Under the pieces are notes generated by a model. It was not told the DNA's origin. It searched no databases and was given only the letters and a program-made list of their open reading frames with translations. A stretch of 64,000 bases of DNA from an uncultured Paracoccaceae bacterium. Its GTDB lineage: Bacteria > Pseudomonadota > Alphaproteobacteria > Rhodobacterales > Rhodobacteraceae. The DNA lies in contig CANMPK010000004.1 in the NCBI GenBank assembly GCA_947499725.1, positions 275,550 through 339,549 on the forward strand, given 5' to 3'. This document shows, one piece after another, positions 25,806 to 34,425 of this stretch. The translations under genes were made by a program, and so were the position numbers. Numbering within the stretch: the first letter of the stretch is position 1; the number at the start of each line of letters is the position of its first letter.

Positions 25806-26684
25806 ATGGCACCGAAGTTTGATGTTTATGCCCATGTCACCGACACCATTATTGCAGAGATAGAGGCAGGCACACCGCCATGGCGCAAGCCGTGGACCGG
25901 AAGCGCGTCCGGCATTGCCCTGCCGACCCGACACAACGGCGAGGAGTATCGCGGGATCAATATCCTGATGCTCTGGGTCATGGCGGCCAAGCATGGCTAC
26001 GTGTCCAGCCGCTGGATGACCTACAAACAGGCGCAGGAGCTGGGGGGGCAGGTCCGCAAAGGTGAAACGTCGTCGACCGTTGTCAAATACGGGACGTTCA
26101 CCCGAGAGAACGAACTGGGCATTGAGGAAGAACTGCCCTATGCGCGCGCCTATCGCGTGTTCAATGCCGATCAGATCGAAGGTTTGCCGGAGGATTACTA
26201 TATCCGGCCCGAGGCCCCGCGCGATCTTGGCACGGCGGAAGATCCAGAGCTTGCGGCGTTTTTCAGCCGGACGGGGGCGGAGATCCTCACCAGTGATGAT
26301 CCGCGCGCCTATTACAGCCTCGCCAAAGATCACATTCACATGCCGCCGATTGCCACGTTTCACGATGCGGCAGGCTATTATGGGACTTTGGCCCATGAGG
26401 TGATCCATTGGACCGGCAGCGAAAAGCGGCTGGAGCGGATCAAGAAATTTGCGAACCGCGAAGCCTATGCCTTTGAAGAGCTGGTGGCGGAAATCGGTGC
26501 TTGTTTCCTTGGTGCTCAGATTGGCGTCGCTCCGGAATTTGACCAAAGCGCCGCCTATGTTGAAGGGTGGTTGAAAGCTCTCAAAGAGGACAAGCGGGCG
26601 ATTTTTTGCGCGGCGTCTGAGGCGCAGAAAGCTGCCGACTTTGTTTTGCACTCAGCAGACCAAAGCAAGGAGGTTGCAGCATGA
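25806..26684 (+). CDS. ardC: ArdC-like antirestriction protein with zincin domain
   Basis: 292-residue protein of the ArdC/DUF1738 family. The N-terminal single-strand DNA-binding part is seen in DVYAHVTDTIIAEIEAGTPPWRKPW and the NGEEYRGINILML stretch (in pieces); the C-terminal zinc metallopeptidase-like part has GTLAHEVIHWTG (HExxH) and the downstream glutamate in ELVAEIGACFLG. ArdC proteins are carried by conjugative plasmids and protect incoming DNA from host restriction. It opens a group of small genes leading to the relaxase operon. The preceding GAGGAGG supports the ATG at 25806. Confidence 0.9.
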   Translation: MAPKFDVYAHVTDTIIAEIEAGTPPWRKPWTGSASGIALPTRHNGEEYRGINILMLWVMAAKHGYVSSRWMTYKQAQELGGQVRKGETSSTVVKYGTFTRENELGIEEELPYARAYRVFNADQIEGLPEDYYIRPEAPRDLGTAEDPELAAFFSRTGAEILTSDDPRAYYSLAKDHIHMPPIATFHDAAGYYGTLAHEVIHWTGSEKRLERIKKFANREAYAFEELVAEIGACFLGAQIGVAPEFDQSAAYVEGWLKALKEDKRAIFCAASEAQKAADFVLHSADQSKEVAA

Positions 26685-26898
26685 CACCGGACTATCACAG
26701 CGATGATTTTTCAACCGCTCGTCTGGAAGATACCGTCAGCTTGCGAAGCGCCGCCCGCGAGGCACCGCCCGCGAGGCACGCGCCACGCTCTACGCGGTGT
26801 TGAACCGGCTGGAGCTGAACGATCTGGACGGCGAGGAGCAGCCCTATATCGACGATTGTCTTGGGGCTCTCGCAATCCTTGAGGAGGCGTTGCGATGA
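26681..26898 (+). pseudogene. Small gene broken by a 14-bp tandem duplication
   Basis: The reading frame starts with ATGA overlap to the ArdC gene (MTPDYHSDDFSTARLED) but ends early. A perfect 14-bp tandem repeat, CCGCCCGCGAGGCA at 26751-26764 and 26765-26778, shifts the frame. With one copy removed, the frame would continue as RSAAREARATLYAVLNRLEL and end ILEEALR, with a stop that overlaps the next gene start as ATGA; the product would be 67 residues. Both ends thus keep perfect coupling to neighbours, showing that the gene was intact until recently. Function unknown. The repeat could also switch the gene on and off by slippage. Confidence 0.75.
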
Positions 26899-27119
26899 CT
26901 TTGGAAAAGATCAAAGCAGCAGTGGACGCGGGCAACCGCGTTCACTGGGGCAACATCGGGTATGTGGTGACGTGCGATGACCTCGGGCAATACCTCATCA
27001 CATTCACGCGGAACGGGTCGGCTATCGGCTTGACCAGTCGGGATGGCACCCGTCTGAACGGCAAGCCTGACGAATTCTTCATCGGAGAACGCGACGAGGT
27101 TTGCCATGAAGTATTCTGA
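26895..27119 (+). CDS. Small hypothetical protein
   Basis: 74 residues beginning MTLEKIKAAVDAGNRVHWG and containing YVVTCDDLGQYLITFTRNG. It overlaps the preceding broken gene by four bases and the following gene by 14. Sequences of this kind sit between ArdC and Mob genes in alphaproteobacterial conjugative elements; I recognise no domain. The predicted small mixed alpha/beta protein has no membrane segment or signal. Confidence 0.6.
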   Translation: MTLEKIKAAVDAGNRVHWGNIGYVVTCDDLGQYLITFTRNGSAIGLTSRDGTRLNGKPDEFFIGERDEVCHEVF

Positions 27120-27387
27120 CATCAGGCAGGCGGCCCGAGAGGGCCGCGCTAGCGTGCATCTTCATGGGTTCTGCAATCTGCCCGATGGCGGGCAGGAGTA
27201 TTGTGACGATCTGACGCTGATCAATGGCTGGGCGATCTACGTCCGAGTGGAGACCCCGGACGACCCGCAACTGCCCTTTGATCTACACGAGCTGCCCGAC
27301 CATCAAACCTATGCCAGCGCCGAAGGCGCAGCCCGCGCACTAGCGCTGCAAATGCTTGGTGATGCTGAGGCGTGGAACCACGATTAG
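27106..27387 (+). CDS. Small hypothetical protein
   Basis: 93 residues starting MKYSDIRQAAREGRASVHLHG, with CNLPDGGQEYCDDLTLINGW and a C-terminal helix (SAEGAARALALQMLGDAEAW). Acidic overall, no signal peptide or membrane helix. It overlaps the preceding ORF by 14 bases and is the last of the ArdC group. I do not recognise the family; acidic small proteins near antirestriction genes are sometimes DNA mimics, but there is no direct support for that here. Confidence 0.6.
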   Translation: MKYSDIRQAAREGRASVHLHGFCNLPDGGQEYCDDLTLINGWAIYVRVETPDDPQLPFDLHELPDHQTYASAEGAARALALQMLGDAEAWNHD

Positions 27388-27561
27388 TGGTGCCCTGCCT
27401 TGCGCATGTCGCCGGGCTTTGCCCGGCGGTCGCAGCCCATGGCTGCTCCAAACGGAATACAAGCAGTTGATGCAATATTATAATATTGAATCAATTGTGG
27501 CGAGGTGCCATAACAGGGCTGCCTGTATGATGCTGGCAAGAAATAGGGGTGATTACTTCAC
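27388..27561. other. Dyad-rich gap before mobC, candidate oriT
   Basis: This 174-base gap in front of the mobilisation operon holds GCCGGGC-TTT-GCCCGGC (27411-27427), GCAGCC-CAT-GGCTGC (27432-27446) and the perfect palindrome CAATATTATAATATTG (27473-27488). Origins of transfer usually lie next to mobC/relaxase genes and contain such dyads, so it is the best oriT candidate in the element. The AT-rich palindrome could also be an operator for the HTH-containing MobC protein. Confidence 0.5.
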
Positions 27562-28152
27562 ATGGGCCGACCGCGCGCACCACGGCACAAGCGACTGACG
27601 CAGAACCAGCGTTTTGCCATCGTGCGCAAGCGCGCCGAAGGGGTGCCAATCGAGGATCTGGCCCGTGAATTCGGCGTGACGACCCGCAGCATCTTCTACA
27701 CCTTGAAGGCCGATCAAAGCCGCAAGCTTGATGCGCGCGTGCGCTCCGAACTGGTGAATGTCCGGCTCACGCCAAAGGAGCTGGCAGGCTTTGATGCGGT
27801 GCTGACGCGGCATGATATCACCAGCCGCGCCGAAGGGCTTCGGCGTTTGATCCATGCCTCAAACGATCTCTTCGTTCCCGACGATGAACTGGCCAATCAG
27901 ATGCAAGGGTTGTCGGCCTCGCTCAATCGCACTGGCAACAACATCAACCAGATTGCACAGCGCTTGAACGAGGCAAAGCGCCAGGGCAAGACGCCGCCCT
28001 ATGGCAATTCTGCCCATGGTCAGGTCCGCGCATTGGCAGGGCTGATCTTCGACATAGCGGACCAGGTTCAGGACATGGCGCAGCGGCGACGCAGCGCTTT
28101 GTCCGGCGAAGTTGCCCGCGTTCTGGGGGGCTTTTCCGATGGCCCGGAATAG
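27562..28152 (+). CDS. mobC: MobC-like relaxosome accessory protein
   Basis: 196-residue DNA-binding protein. The N-terminus has a helix-turn-helix-like segment (IEDLAREFGVTTRSIFYTLK), the middle a ribbon-helix-helix-like region (VNVRLTPKELAGFDAVLTRH), and the C-terminal half the MobC signature LSASLNRTGNNINQIAQRLN with a following helix (GLIFDIADQVQDMAQ). MobC proteins bind oriT, open the strands and help the relaxase nick. Its stop lies inside the relaxase gene (14-base overlap). The extra N-terminal HTH suggests that it also autoregulates the mob operon. Confidence 0.85.
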   Translation: MGRPRAPRHKRLTQNQRFAIVRKRAEGVPIEDLAREFGVTTRSIFYTLKADQSRKLDARVRSELVNVRLTPKELAGFDAVLTRHDITSRAEGLRRLIHASNDLFVPDDELANQMQGLSASLNRTGNNINQIAQRLNEAKRQGKTPPYGNSAHGQVRALAGLIFDIADQVQDMAQRRRSALSGEVARVLGGFSDGPE

Positions 28153-29947
28153 CGCTGTAGTCGCCGCGCAGGAGGCCTTCTTCGATCGGGACTGGAGCCG
28201 CATTCGCGGCAGCGTCCCGCGCGCCCGCGCAAAGCAGATGGCGCGCGCGGCCATGGGGCATTCACCCGCGATCTTCAAAGCCATTCGCGATGGCGGCACA
28301 CACAACAAAGCGCAGCTGCGCAACCAGTTGGAATACCTGACCACTAAGTCGAGCTTCATCATTGACAGCCGCGGCACCTATGACGGCCAAAGCGTTCTGT
28401 CAGCCAAAGAGATCGAGCAGGTCACGCGCCGGTTTTCAGCGCAGTGGAATGAGGGGTTCCACCCGAAGCTGGGACATACCTCACATCTCTTGATGGCTTT
28501 CCCAATTGGCACGCACGGCGAGGATGTCGCCGATATCACGCGCGAGATCTGCGAGCGGTTCTTTCAAGGCGAAGGCAGCCACTTCGACTACATCGCGGCC
28601 GTGCACGAGGATCGGGATCACCCGCACACGCATATCGTTTTGAACCGGCGCAGCAAGGATGGGGAGTTCTTCTTTCTGAAGGAAGGCCACCACTTCAACT
28701 ACGACGGTTTTCGCGAGGCGATGGTCGAGGTGTCGGACCGCTATGGGCTGCGCCTTGAAGCGACCCGAAAGCTTGAGCGCGGGGTCACGACCCAGAGGCC
28801 AGGCGATTTAGAGCAGCGTCGCGCGGAATCCACCGGCCAGAAGCTGACCGAGCGTGAGCGCGTGGGGCCAGAGCTTGACCGTGCCCTGGCAGAAGTGGCG
28901 CAGAACGCGCAGCTCTATCGGGGTCTAGCGGCCGAAGCCACGCGCGAGAACCAGCACGACATTGCAGCAGCCTTGGACAAGGCCGCGACGCTTTTGGCAC
29001 ACGGAAAACCGATTGAAGCAGATGGAAAGGTATATGGCATGGCCGAAGAACAGCATTCGTTTGATGAGGTCGTGGATGCCTTCCACGACAAGATCAACCA
29101 AGCTGAACGCATCGTAGCGGACGCCCCAGTGGAGCGGCGCGCGGCGCTGGAGCATGAGATGAACGACATTTATCGTTCACTGTCGCATCTGAGCCCAATG
29201 GGGACGCAGTCTCACACCTTGCTCGAAGACGCGTCCAAAAGTGGGATCTATTCCGCCGCGAACATTCAGGCCGACGCCCAAAGCGCTTTGCAGGATCCAG
29301 CCCTTGCCGAACGTCTTCATCAGGCTTTGAGAGGCACCGGCATTGACGAGCAGGAGGTGACACGTCGTGTCGAAATCGGCGCTGGCAATGCCGCGCTGGA
29401 GCGGCAATGGCTCGGACAGGACTTGAATGCGATTGCCGACAAGGAAGGCTTTGACCTGTCTCGCGCCGATGAGCTCGAGAAAGCAATCGATCGCCTCGAC
29501 CAAGTCCATAGTGATCTGGGCCGTGCCTTGGCCGATGCTGAGGTTCTTAAGGACAGTGGGGCGGTGGAAGCCGACCGGCAGGAAGCCATAGTCGACAGGT
29601 TGCCGCCGACCATCGCTGATATCCTGAGCCGTTTGAGGGACGACCCGACCGCAGATCCTTTCCGCAGCGATCTGGAGCGCGAAACCTTGCGTGCTGAGCT
29701 GGAGGAACTGGTCGGTGAAGTTAGCACCCCGGACTTAGCAATCGGCGACGAGACCACGCTGGAGGAACATATCGAAGACCGCCTGGACCGGCTCTATGCG
29801 GCCAAGGCCTATCTGCAGAGCGATGCCGCTTTGGCGAACAGTATGGCGATGGAGCATGTCCTTGATGAGATCGCCAATGAAGAAATTGATGTTCAACGCG
29901 AGCGGCATGTCGATGCCGACGGCGAAAAGGGCGTGACGCATGGGTAA
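28139..29947 (+). CDS. Relaxase, VirD2-like
   Basis: About 602 residues from the ATG at 28139 (MARNSAVVAAQEAFF). The N-terminal nuclease domain shows NQLEYLTTKS with a candidate nicking tyrosine and the metal-binding histidine cluster HEDRDHPHTHIVLNRRSKDG. A long helical C-terminal region rich in E, D and R follows, with no helicase domain. Relaxases cut oriT, stay covalently linked to the 5' end and are carried into the recipient by the type IV channel. The order mobC-relaxase-VirD4 with overlapping genes is the standard mob operon. The frame opens nine codons earlier (28112), inside mobC, but the ATG at 28139 begins with the family-like start. Confidence 0.9.
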   Translation: MARNSAVVAAQEAFFDRDWSRIRGSVPRARAKQMARAAMGHSPAIFKAIRDGGTHNKAQLRNQLEYLTTKSSFIIDSRGTYDGQSVLSAKEIEQVTRRFSAQWNEGFHPKLGHTSHLLMAFPIGTHGEDVADITREICERFFQGEGSHFDYIAAVHEDRDHPHTHIVLNRRSKDGEFFFLKEGHHFNYDGFREAMVEVSDRYGLRLEATRKLERGVTTQRPGDLEQRRAESTGQKLTERERVGPELDRALAEVAQNAQLYRGLAAEATRENQHDIAAALDKAATLLAHGKPIEADGKVYGMAEEQHSFDEVVDAFHDKINQAERIVADAPVERRAALEHEMNDIYRSLSHLSPMGTQSHTLLEDASKSGIYSAANIQADAQSALQDPALAERLHQALRGTGIDEQEVTRRVEIGAGNAALERQWLGQDLNAIADKEGFDLSRADELEKAIDRLDQVHSDLGRALADAEVLKDSGAVEADRQEAIVDRLPPTIADILSRLRDDPTADPFRSDLERETLRAELEELVGEVSTPDLAIGDETTLEEHIEDRLDRLYAAKAYLQSDAALANSMAMEHVLDEIANEEIDVQRERHVDADGEKGVTHG

Positions 29948-31889
29948 GGCGCGGATCGCACTCGGCGTCATGAGCTTTGCTCTTCTGGGAGCGGTCTTGG
30001 GCTATGTTCTGGCGTCGGCCTTTCTGACCGTCAGCTGGTTCGGAGTAGGGACAGATATCGATTTTCTGATGCTGGCGCGCAGCTATGGGGTTCTTAGATC
30101 GACCCATCCCAGCGATATGCAGATCGTTCACTCGATCGTGGGGATCAGCACCGGTGCGGGTGTTTTGCTCAGCGCTGTGTTGATGAATGACGCGCTGACC
30201 AAGTTCGGTGAAACCCACTGGCAGCACATATCCGAGATGAAGCGGAACGGCTTTTTCGGCAAGCCTGGCAATGGCTTTGTCCTCGGCAAAATGGGTAAGC
30301 CCAAGAGCCGCAAACCCTTTGTCATGTCCAAGGTCTTTCCACATGCCCTGATCGTGGCCCCGACCGGACGCGGCAAGACAACGGGCTTCGTTATCCCGAA
30401 CCTACTGACCTATCAGGGCAGTGCTGTGGTTCTCGACGTGAAGGGCGAAAACTTCGAGGCGACGGCGCGTCACAGAGCATTGCAGGGCGACAAGGTTTTT
30501 CGGTTCGCGCCCACTGACTGGAAGGATGGCCGATCACACCGCTACAATCCCTTGCTGCGCATATCGGCGCTGGAAAATGTCGACCGCCAGCAGATGGAGC
30601 TGCAGCTGCTGGCCTCATTGTTCCTGCAAGCGGATAACGACCGGGTCCAAGGGCTCCTTGATGGCGGCATTGACCTATTTGTGGCGGCAGGGCTTTTGGC
30701 GTTTGAACGAAAGCGGTCGACCTTGGGCGAGATCTACCGCATCACGGCGTCAGGCGGCGACAAGCAAAAAGAATACCGTCGCCGCGCCGATGAAGCGGTC
30801 AACCCAGCCGCCAAGCTAATCTTCATGCGCATGGCCTCGACCAACAACGATACGCTGACGTCTTATCTGTCGCTCTTGATGACATCTGGTCTTAAGCAGT
30901 GGTCGAACCCTGCGATCGATAAGGCAACCGCAACGTCTGACTTCGATTTTCGCGACATCCGAAAAACGCCGTTTTCGGTTTACCTCGTGGTCGAGCCGCT
31001 GATGGTGAAACCCCTCGCGCCGCTGATCCGTCTGTTCTTCTCGGATTTGCTGGCCTCGCTGCAGGACCATGAACCAGACGAGGACGAGCCCTGGCCGGTG
31101 ATGATCATGCTTGATGAATTCAATCGCCTGGGCAAAATGCCGATCGTGCTCGACAGCATTGAAACCCTGCGATCGTACCGAGCCAATCTTGCGATCGTCA
31201 CACAGACGATCCCGGCGCTGGACGAAATCTACGGTGAAAACGCCCGCCGCGCCCTGCAGGGCAACGCAGGTATCAAGCTCTACCTGACCCCCTCAGATGA
31301 AAAGACCATCGAAGAGCTCAGCAAAGCCGTCGGCAAAACCACCAAGCGCGTTGTGACCCGCTCACGGTCGGTCGGCCGCAACCCGTTCGCCGGGCGCAGC
31401 ATGTCTGAACGGACCGAAGAAACAGCGCTGCTACCCGAGGATGAGGCACGGCGCATGGATCTTGATGACATCGTTCTGGTGGTCGACGCGCAAATGCCCG
31501 TGCGCGCCAAGCGGATCAAATACTATGAAGACCGGTTCTTTAAGCAGATCTTCGACAAGCAGAAAGGCGATCTGCCATATCCTTCGGCCGGGGATCAAAT
31601 GCGCGGCCTACAAGGGCAGATCAAGGCGCTGGAGGCAAAGATTGGAGCGCTTGAGGTGCCTAAGGTGGTTGCTGCTGAGGGATCAAAAGTTGGTGGGGAA
31701 CGGCGCGAAGAGATCGAAGAACTGGCGTCTCACGGGCAGGGCGTGCAGTCCAGTGATGAAGCTAGTCTGGATGATTATCGGTCTGGAACAGAAAGGGTGG
31801 ATCGTTTTTTGGAAGATGCGTTCCGGAAGTTTGACCGGGAGGTTTTTTGCACAGAAACTCTCAGGCCCGATGTACAGTCAGTTTGGTGA
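29940..31889 (+). CDS. virD4: VirD4/TraG-type coupling ATPase
   Basis: 649-residue type IV coupling protein. Two N-terminal membrane segments (ALGVMSFALLGAVLGYVLAS and the STGAGVLLSAVLM region) precede the ATPase: Walker A APTGRGKTTGFVIPN, VVLDVKGENFEATA, Walker B VMIMLDEFNRLGKM and the conserved QTIPALDEIYGENARRALQGNAG region, cited in part. It links the relaxosome to the VirB channel. The start overlaps the relaxase stop by eight bases. The C-terminus has a short charged tail. It is encoded about 7 kb away from the virB operon and separated from it by three inserted defence-type genes. Confidence 0.95.
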   Translation: MGKARIALGVMSFALLGAVLGYVLASAFLTVSWFGVGTDIDFLMLARSYGVLRSTHPSDMQIVHSIVGISTGAGVLLSAVLMNDALTKFGETHWQHISEMKRNGFFGKPGNGFVLGKMGKPKSRKPFVMSKVFPHALIVAPTGRGKTTGFVIPNLLTYQGSAVVLDVKGENFEATARHRALQGDKVFRFAPTDWKDGRSHRYNPLLRISALENVDRQQMELQLLASLFLQADNDRVQGLLDGGIDLFVAAGLLAFERKRSTLGEIYRITASGGDKQKEYRRRADEAVNPAAKLIFMRMASTNNDTLTSYLSLLMTSGLKQWSNPAIDKATATSDFDFRDIRKTPFSVYLVVEPLMVKPLAPLIRLFFSDLLASLQDHEPDEDEPWPVMIMLDEFNRLGKMPIVLDSIETLRSYRANLAIVTQTIPALDEIYGENARRALQGNAGIKLYLTPSDEKTIEELSKAVGKTTKRVVTRSRSVGRNPFAGRSMSERTEETALLPEDEARRMDLDDIVLVVDAQMPVRAKRIKYYEDRFFKQIFDKQKGDLPYPSAGDQMRGLQGQIKALEAKIGALEVPKVVAAEGSKVGGERREEIEELASHGQGVQSSDEASLDDYRSGTERVDRFLEDAFRKFDREVFCTETLRPDVQSVW

Positions 31890-32052
31890 GCTATGGCGTC
31901 TTAAGTCTTCGAAGACACTCTCTCGGGGTTGCTGTTGATGGACGGGGGTACAATTTTGGCGCGAGTTTTCGGTTGCCAGTTCACTGGCCGCTGACACATA
32001 GTGAGAGGTGACAATGAACTTCATTGTAAAATTTGAGTATTTGGAAATTTAG

Positions 32053-34293
32053 ATGATCCAACACTTCTTGAAAATTGAAAATCTTGGCGTTTTTTCAAAC
32101 TACAAAAAGCCTGTGGGGATGGAACCCTTTAAGCGATTTAACTTGATCTACGGGCTCAACGGCTCGGGAAAGACGACACTGTCCCGTTTTTTTGCAGACT
32201 TGAACACGGGACAAGCGGAAGGTTTCCCCAACCTCAAGTACAAGATCAAGACCGAAGATGGAGATTTTCAACAGGGAGCCCCCTATTCGCGCAAGATAAG
32301 AGTATTCAATGCGGAGTATGTGGATGCCAACATTGGCAAACTCGAAGGCACGCTGAATCCAATATATGTCATAGGTGAAGAAAATAAGGCACTTGCTGAG
32401 ACTGTGAAGTCGGACGAAGCTCAGCTTGCCTTGCTGAAACAGCAGCTTGAGGAAAAGTCGTCTGAAAGAGATAAGTTGGTAAAAAAGAAGGGGAAGGTCT
32501 TCACCGATGTGGCCCCAAAAATTACCGAAGCCTCCAAAGGGGCCGTCACTAGGACTTATAACAAACGGAACGCCGAAAAAGCCTATGGTGAATTGTCCAG
32601 TGCCAAGCAGCTTTCCATCCATGAGTTGGCCGTCACGTCTGCGGAAATGAAACAGACTGCTCTAGACCGTTTGCATGAATTTCCAACTGTTAAAATGGAA
32701 ACTCATAAAGGTGAGCAAACTCTCTTTGAGACGCTAAAACTGCTGAGAGACGTTATCCTAAACCTCGGGCGAAAAAGTGCAACATCTGCTGCAATAGAGC
32801 GCATAAAAACCAATCCAGAATTGGCGGATTGGGTCGAACGTGGGAGAGATCTTCACGATAGGAAAGATGACCAGATTTGCGAGTACTGCCTGCAAAAAAT
32901 CCCCGAGGACCGCGAAGCGGAATTAGCTGCACACTTCAACGAATCTGATAGTAAACTAAAGTTAGAGATCGAGAGTGCGATTTCCTCAGTTCGTGCAGCC
33001 AGAGACGAAATTGAACGTATTAAAGGCTTGAGTGAAAAAAATCTTTACCCTGAACTTCAGGAAGAATTCTCAAAGAATTCAAAGGTCCTTTCCGAAGAAC
33101 AAGCCCAGATACTGTCAAACCTGAAAGAAATGGATGAAGCGCTTAAGGACAAGCTCACTAGGCGTACAGAGAGCTATGAGGTGATGATTCCCGCACTCAG
33201 CAGTTCAACCTGGGATGCGGCAGTAGAAGCACTCAACTCACTTATCAGACGCCACAATGCAGAAACTGATGATTACCAGAAGCGGCTCGACAGCAATTTT
33301 TCGAAGATCGAAACACATTTCTTGTCAGCGATCCAACAAGATGTTCAAGATGTTTCAGATGAAATCAGTGTCTTGGATGGCGAGATTAAGGCGTGCACCG
33401 ACGGTGATGCGAAGAAAAGCTCTCTGGGTACTAAGGATCTAGAGACACGAATCAAAGACAACCGAGCTAGAATATCTAACTCCCATCAAGCGGCCGCTGA
33501 CTTATCTCAGAAACTGGCCTCTTTTTTGGGCCGTGATGATCTTAGGTTTGAACCTGAAGGAGAGGGTTATCGAGTAATGCGTTTTGGCCGAGCGGCAAAG
33601 AGGCTAAGTGAAGGCGAGAAAACAGCCATCACCTTCTTGTATTTCGTTGTCGGTTTGAATGACCAAGATTTTGACCTTGAAGATGGGATTGTTGTGATCG
33701 ACGATCCAATCTCCAGTCTGGACTCCAGTTCAGTTTATCAGGCCTTTTCCTATTTGAAGAGTGCAGTGAAAGATGCGCGGCAAGTCTTTCTTTTGACACA
33801 CAATTTTGAGTTCCTAAAGCTTCTTCTAGGATGGTTTGCCTATGGAAATCAGAAAGATAAGTCGTATTGGATGCTGCACTGCACCAATACCAGTCCTGGT
33901 GCCAGAGAGACCGACCTTAAGCCGTTGGATAAAGTTCTCATAGAAAACCGAAACGAATATATATATCTGTTTAGAACTCTTGCGGAATTTGTTTCAGATG
34001 GAACGATTGCTCAGTCATATCCAATCCCAAACATAGCAAGAAAAGTGCTCGAGACCTTTCTAGACCAGCATTCTACCGGAAAGTCTTTTTTCAAGAAGCT
34101 GGAGAACCTTGACTATGATGAGCAGATCAAGTCATCTTTGTATAAGTATACCAATGACTTATCACACCCGACTATGTCGGGCCTTGACCCAGCATTGGTT
34201 GGAGAAACTCAGACAAATATTAAGCACCTCTTAGAGATGATCCAAACCGTTGCACCAGTGCACTACAAGGCTCTTACGGGTGCGGAAAGTTGA
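32053..34293 (+). CDS. RloC/PrrC-like AAA_13 ATPase, candidate anticodon nuclease
   Basis: 746-residue SMC-like ATPase. Walker A is GLNGSGKTT (residues 34-42). Long coiled-coil arms are interrupted by a zinc-hook-like CEYC (Cys276 and Cys279), and the C-terminal half has the ABC signature LSEGEKTA and Walker B IVVIDDPISSLDS. The C-terminus carries Arg663-x3-Glu667 and His705 (in LSHPT), reminiscent of the R-x3-E...H triad of the tRNA anticodon nucleases PrrC and RloC; the hook plus AAA_13 layout and length fit RloC. It stands alone, with about 160 bases before it, and its codon use is more AT-rich than the conjugation genes, suggesting independent arrival. A defence role is inferred; nuclease activity is not proven. 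Confidence 0.65.
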   Translation: MIQHFLKIENLGVFSNYKKPVGMEPFKRFNLIYGLNGSGKTTLSRFFADLNTGQAEGFPNLKYKIKTEDGDFQQGAPYSRKIRVFNAEYVDANIGKLEGTLNPIYVIGEENKALAETVKSDEAQLALLKQQLEEKSSERDKLVKKKGKVFTDVAPKITEASKGAVTRTYNKRNAEKAYGELSSAKQLSIHELAVTSAEMKQTALDRLHEFPTVKMETHKGEQTLFETLKLLRDVILNLGRKSATSAAIERIKTNPELADWVERGRDLHDRKDDQICEYCLQKIPEDREAELAAHFNESDSKLKLEIESAISSVRAARDEIERIKGLSEKNLYPELQEEFSKNSKVLSEEQAQILSNLKEMDEALKDKLTRRTESYEVMIPALSSSTWDAAVEALNSLIRRHNAETDDYQKRLDSNFSKIETHFLSAIQQDVQDVSDEISVLDGEIKACTDGDAKKSSLGTKDLETRIKDNRARISNSHQAAADLSQKLASFLGRDDLRFEPEGEGYRVMRFGRAAKRLSEGEKTAITFLYFVVGLNDQDFDLEDGIVVIDDPISSLDSSSVYQAFSYLKSAVKDARQVFLLTHNFEFLKLLLGWFAYGNQKDKSYWMLHCTNTSPGARETDLKPLDKVLIENRNEYIYLFRTLAEFVSDGTIAQSYPIPNIARKVLETFLDQHSTGKSFFKKLENLDYDEQIKSSLYKYTNDLSHPTMSGLDPALVGETQTNIKHLLEMIQTVAPVHYKALTGAES

Positions 34294-34425
34294 TTTGGAT
34301 CGATCTCGAACAGTTGGATGGTCTTACCCCTATTTGCGAGGGAGGCACTACGATTTCAGGCCAACTGCGAAACTGTTGTATCGGGGTAAGAGCTGCACCA
34401 TTCGCGGAATACGGACGGAACGATT

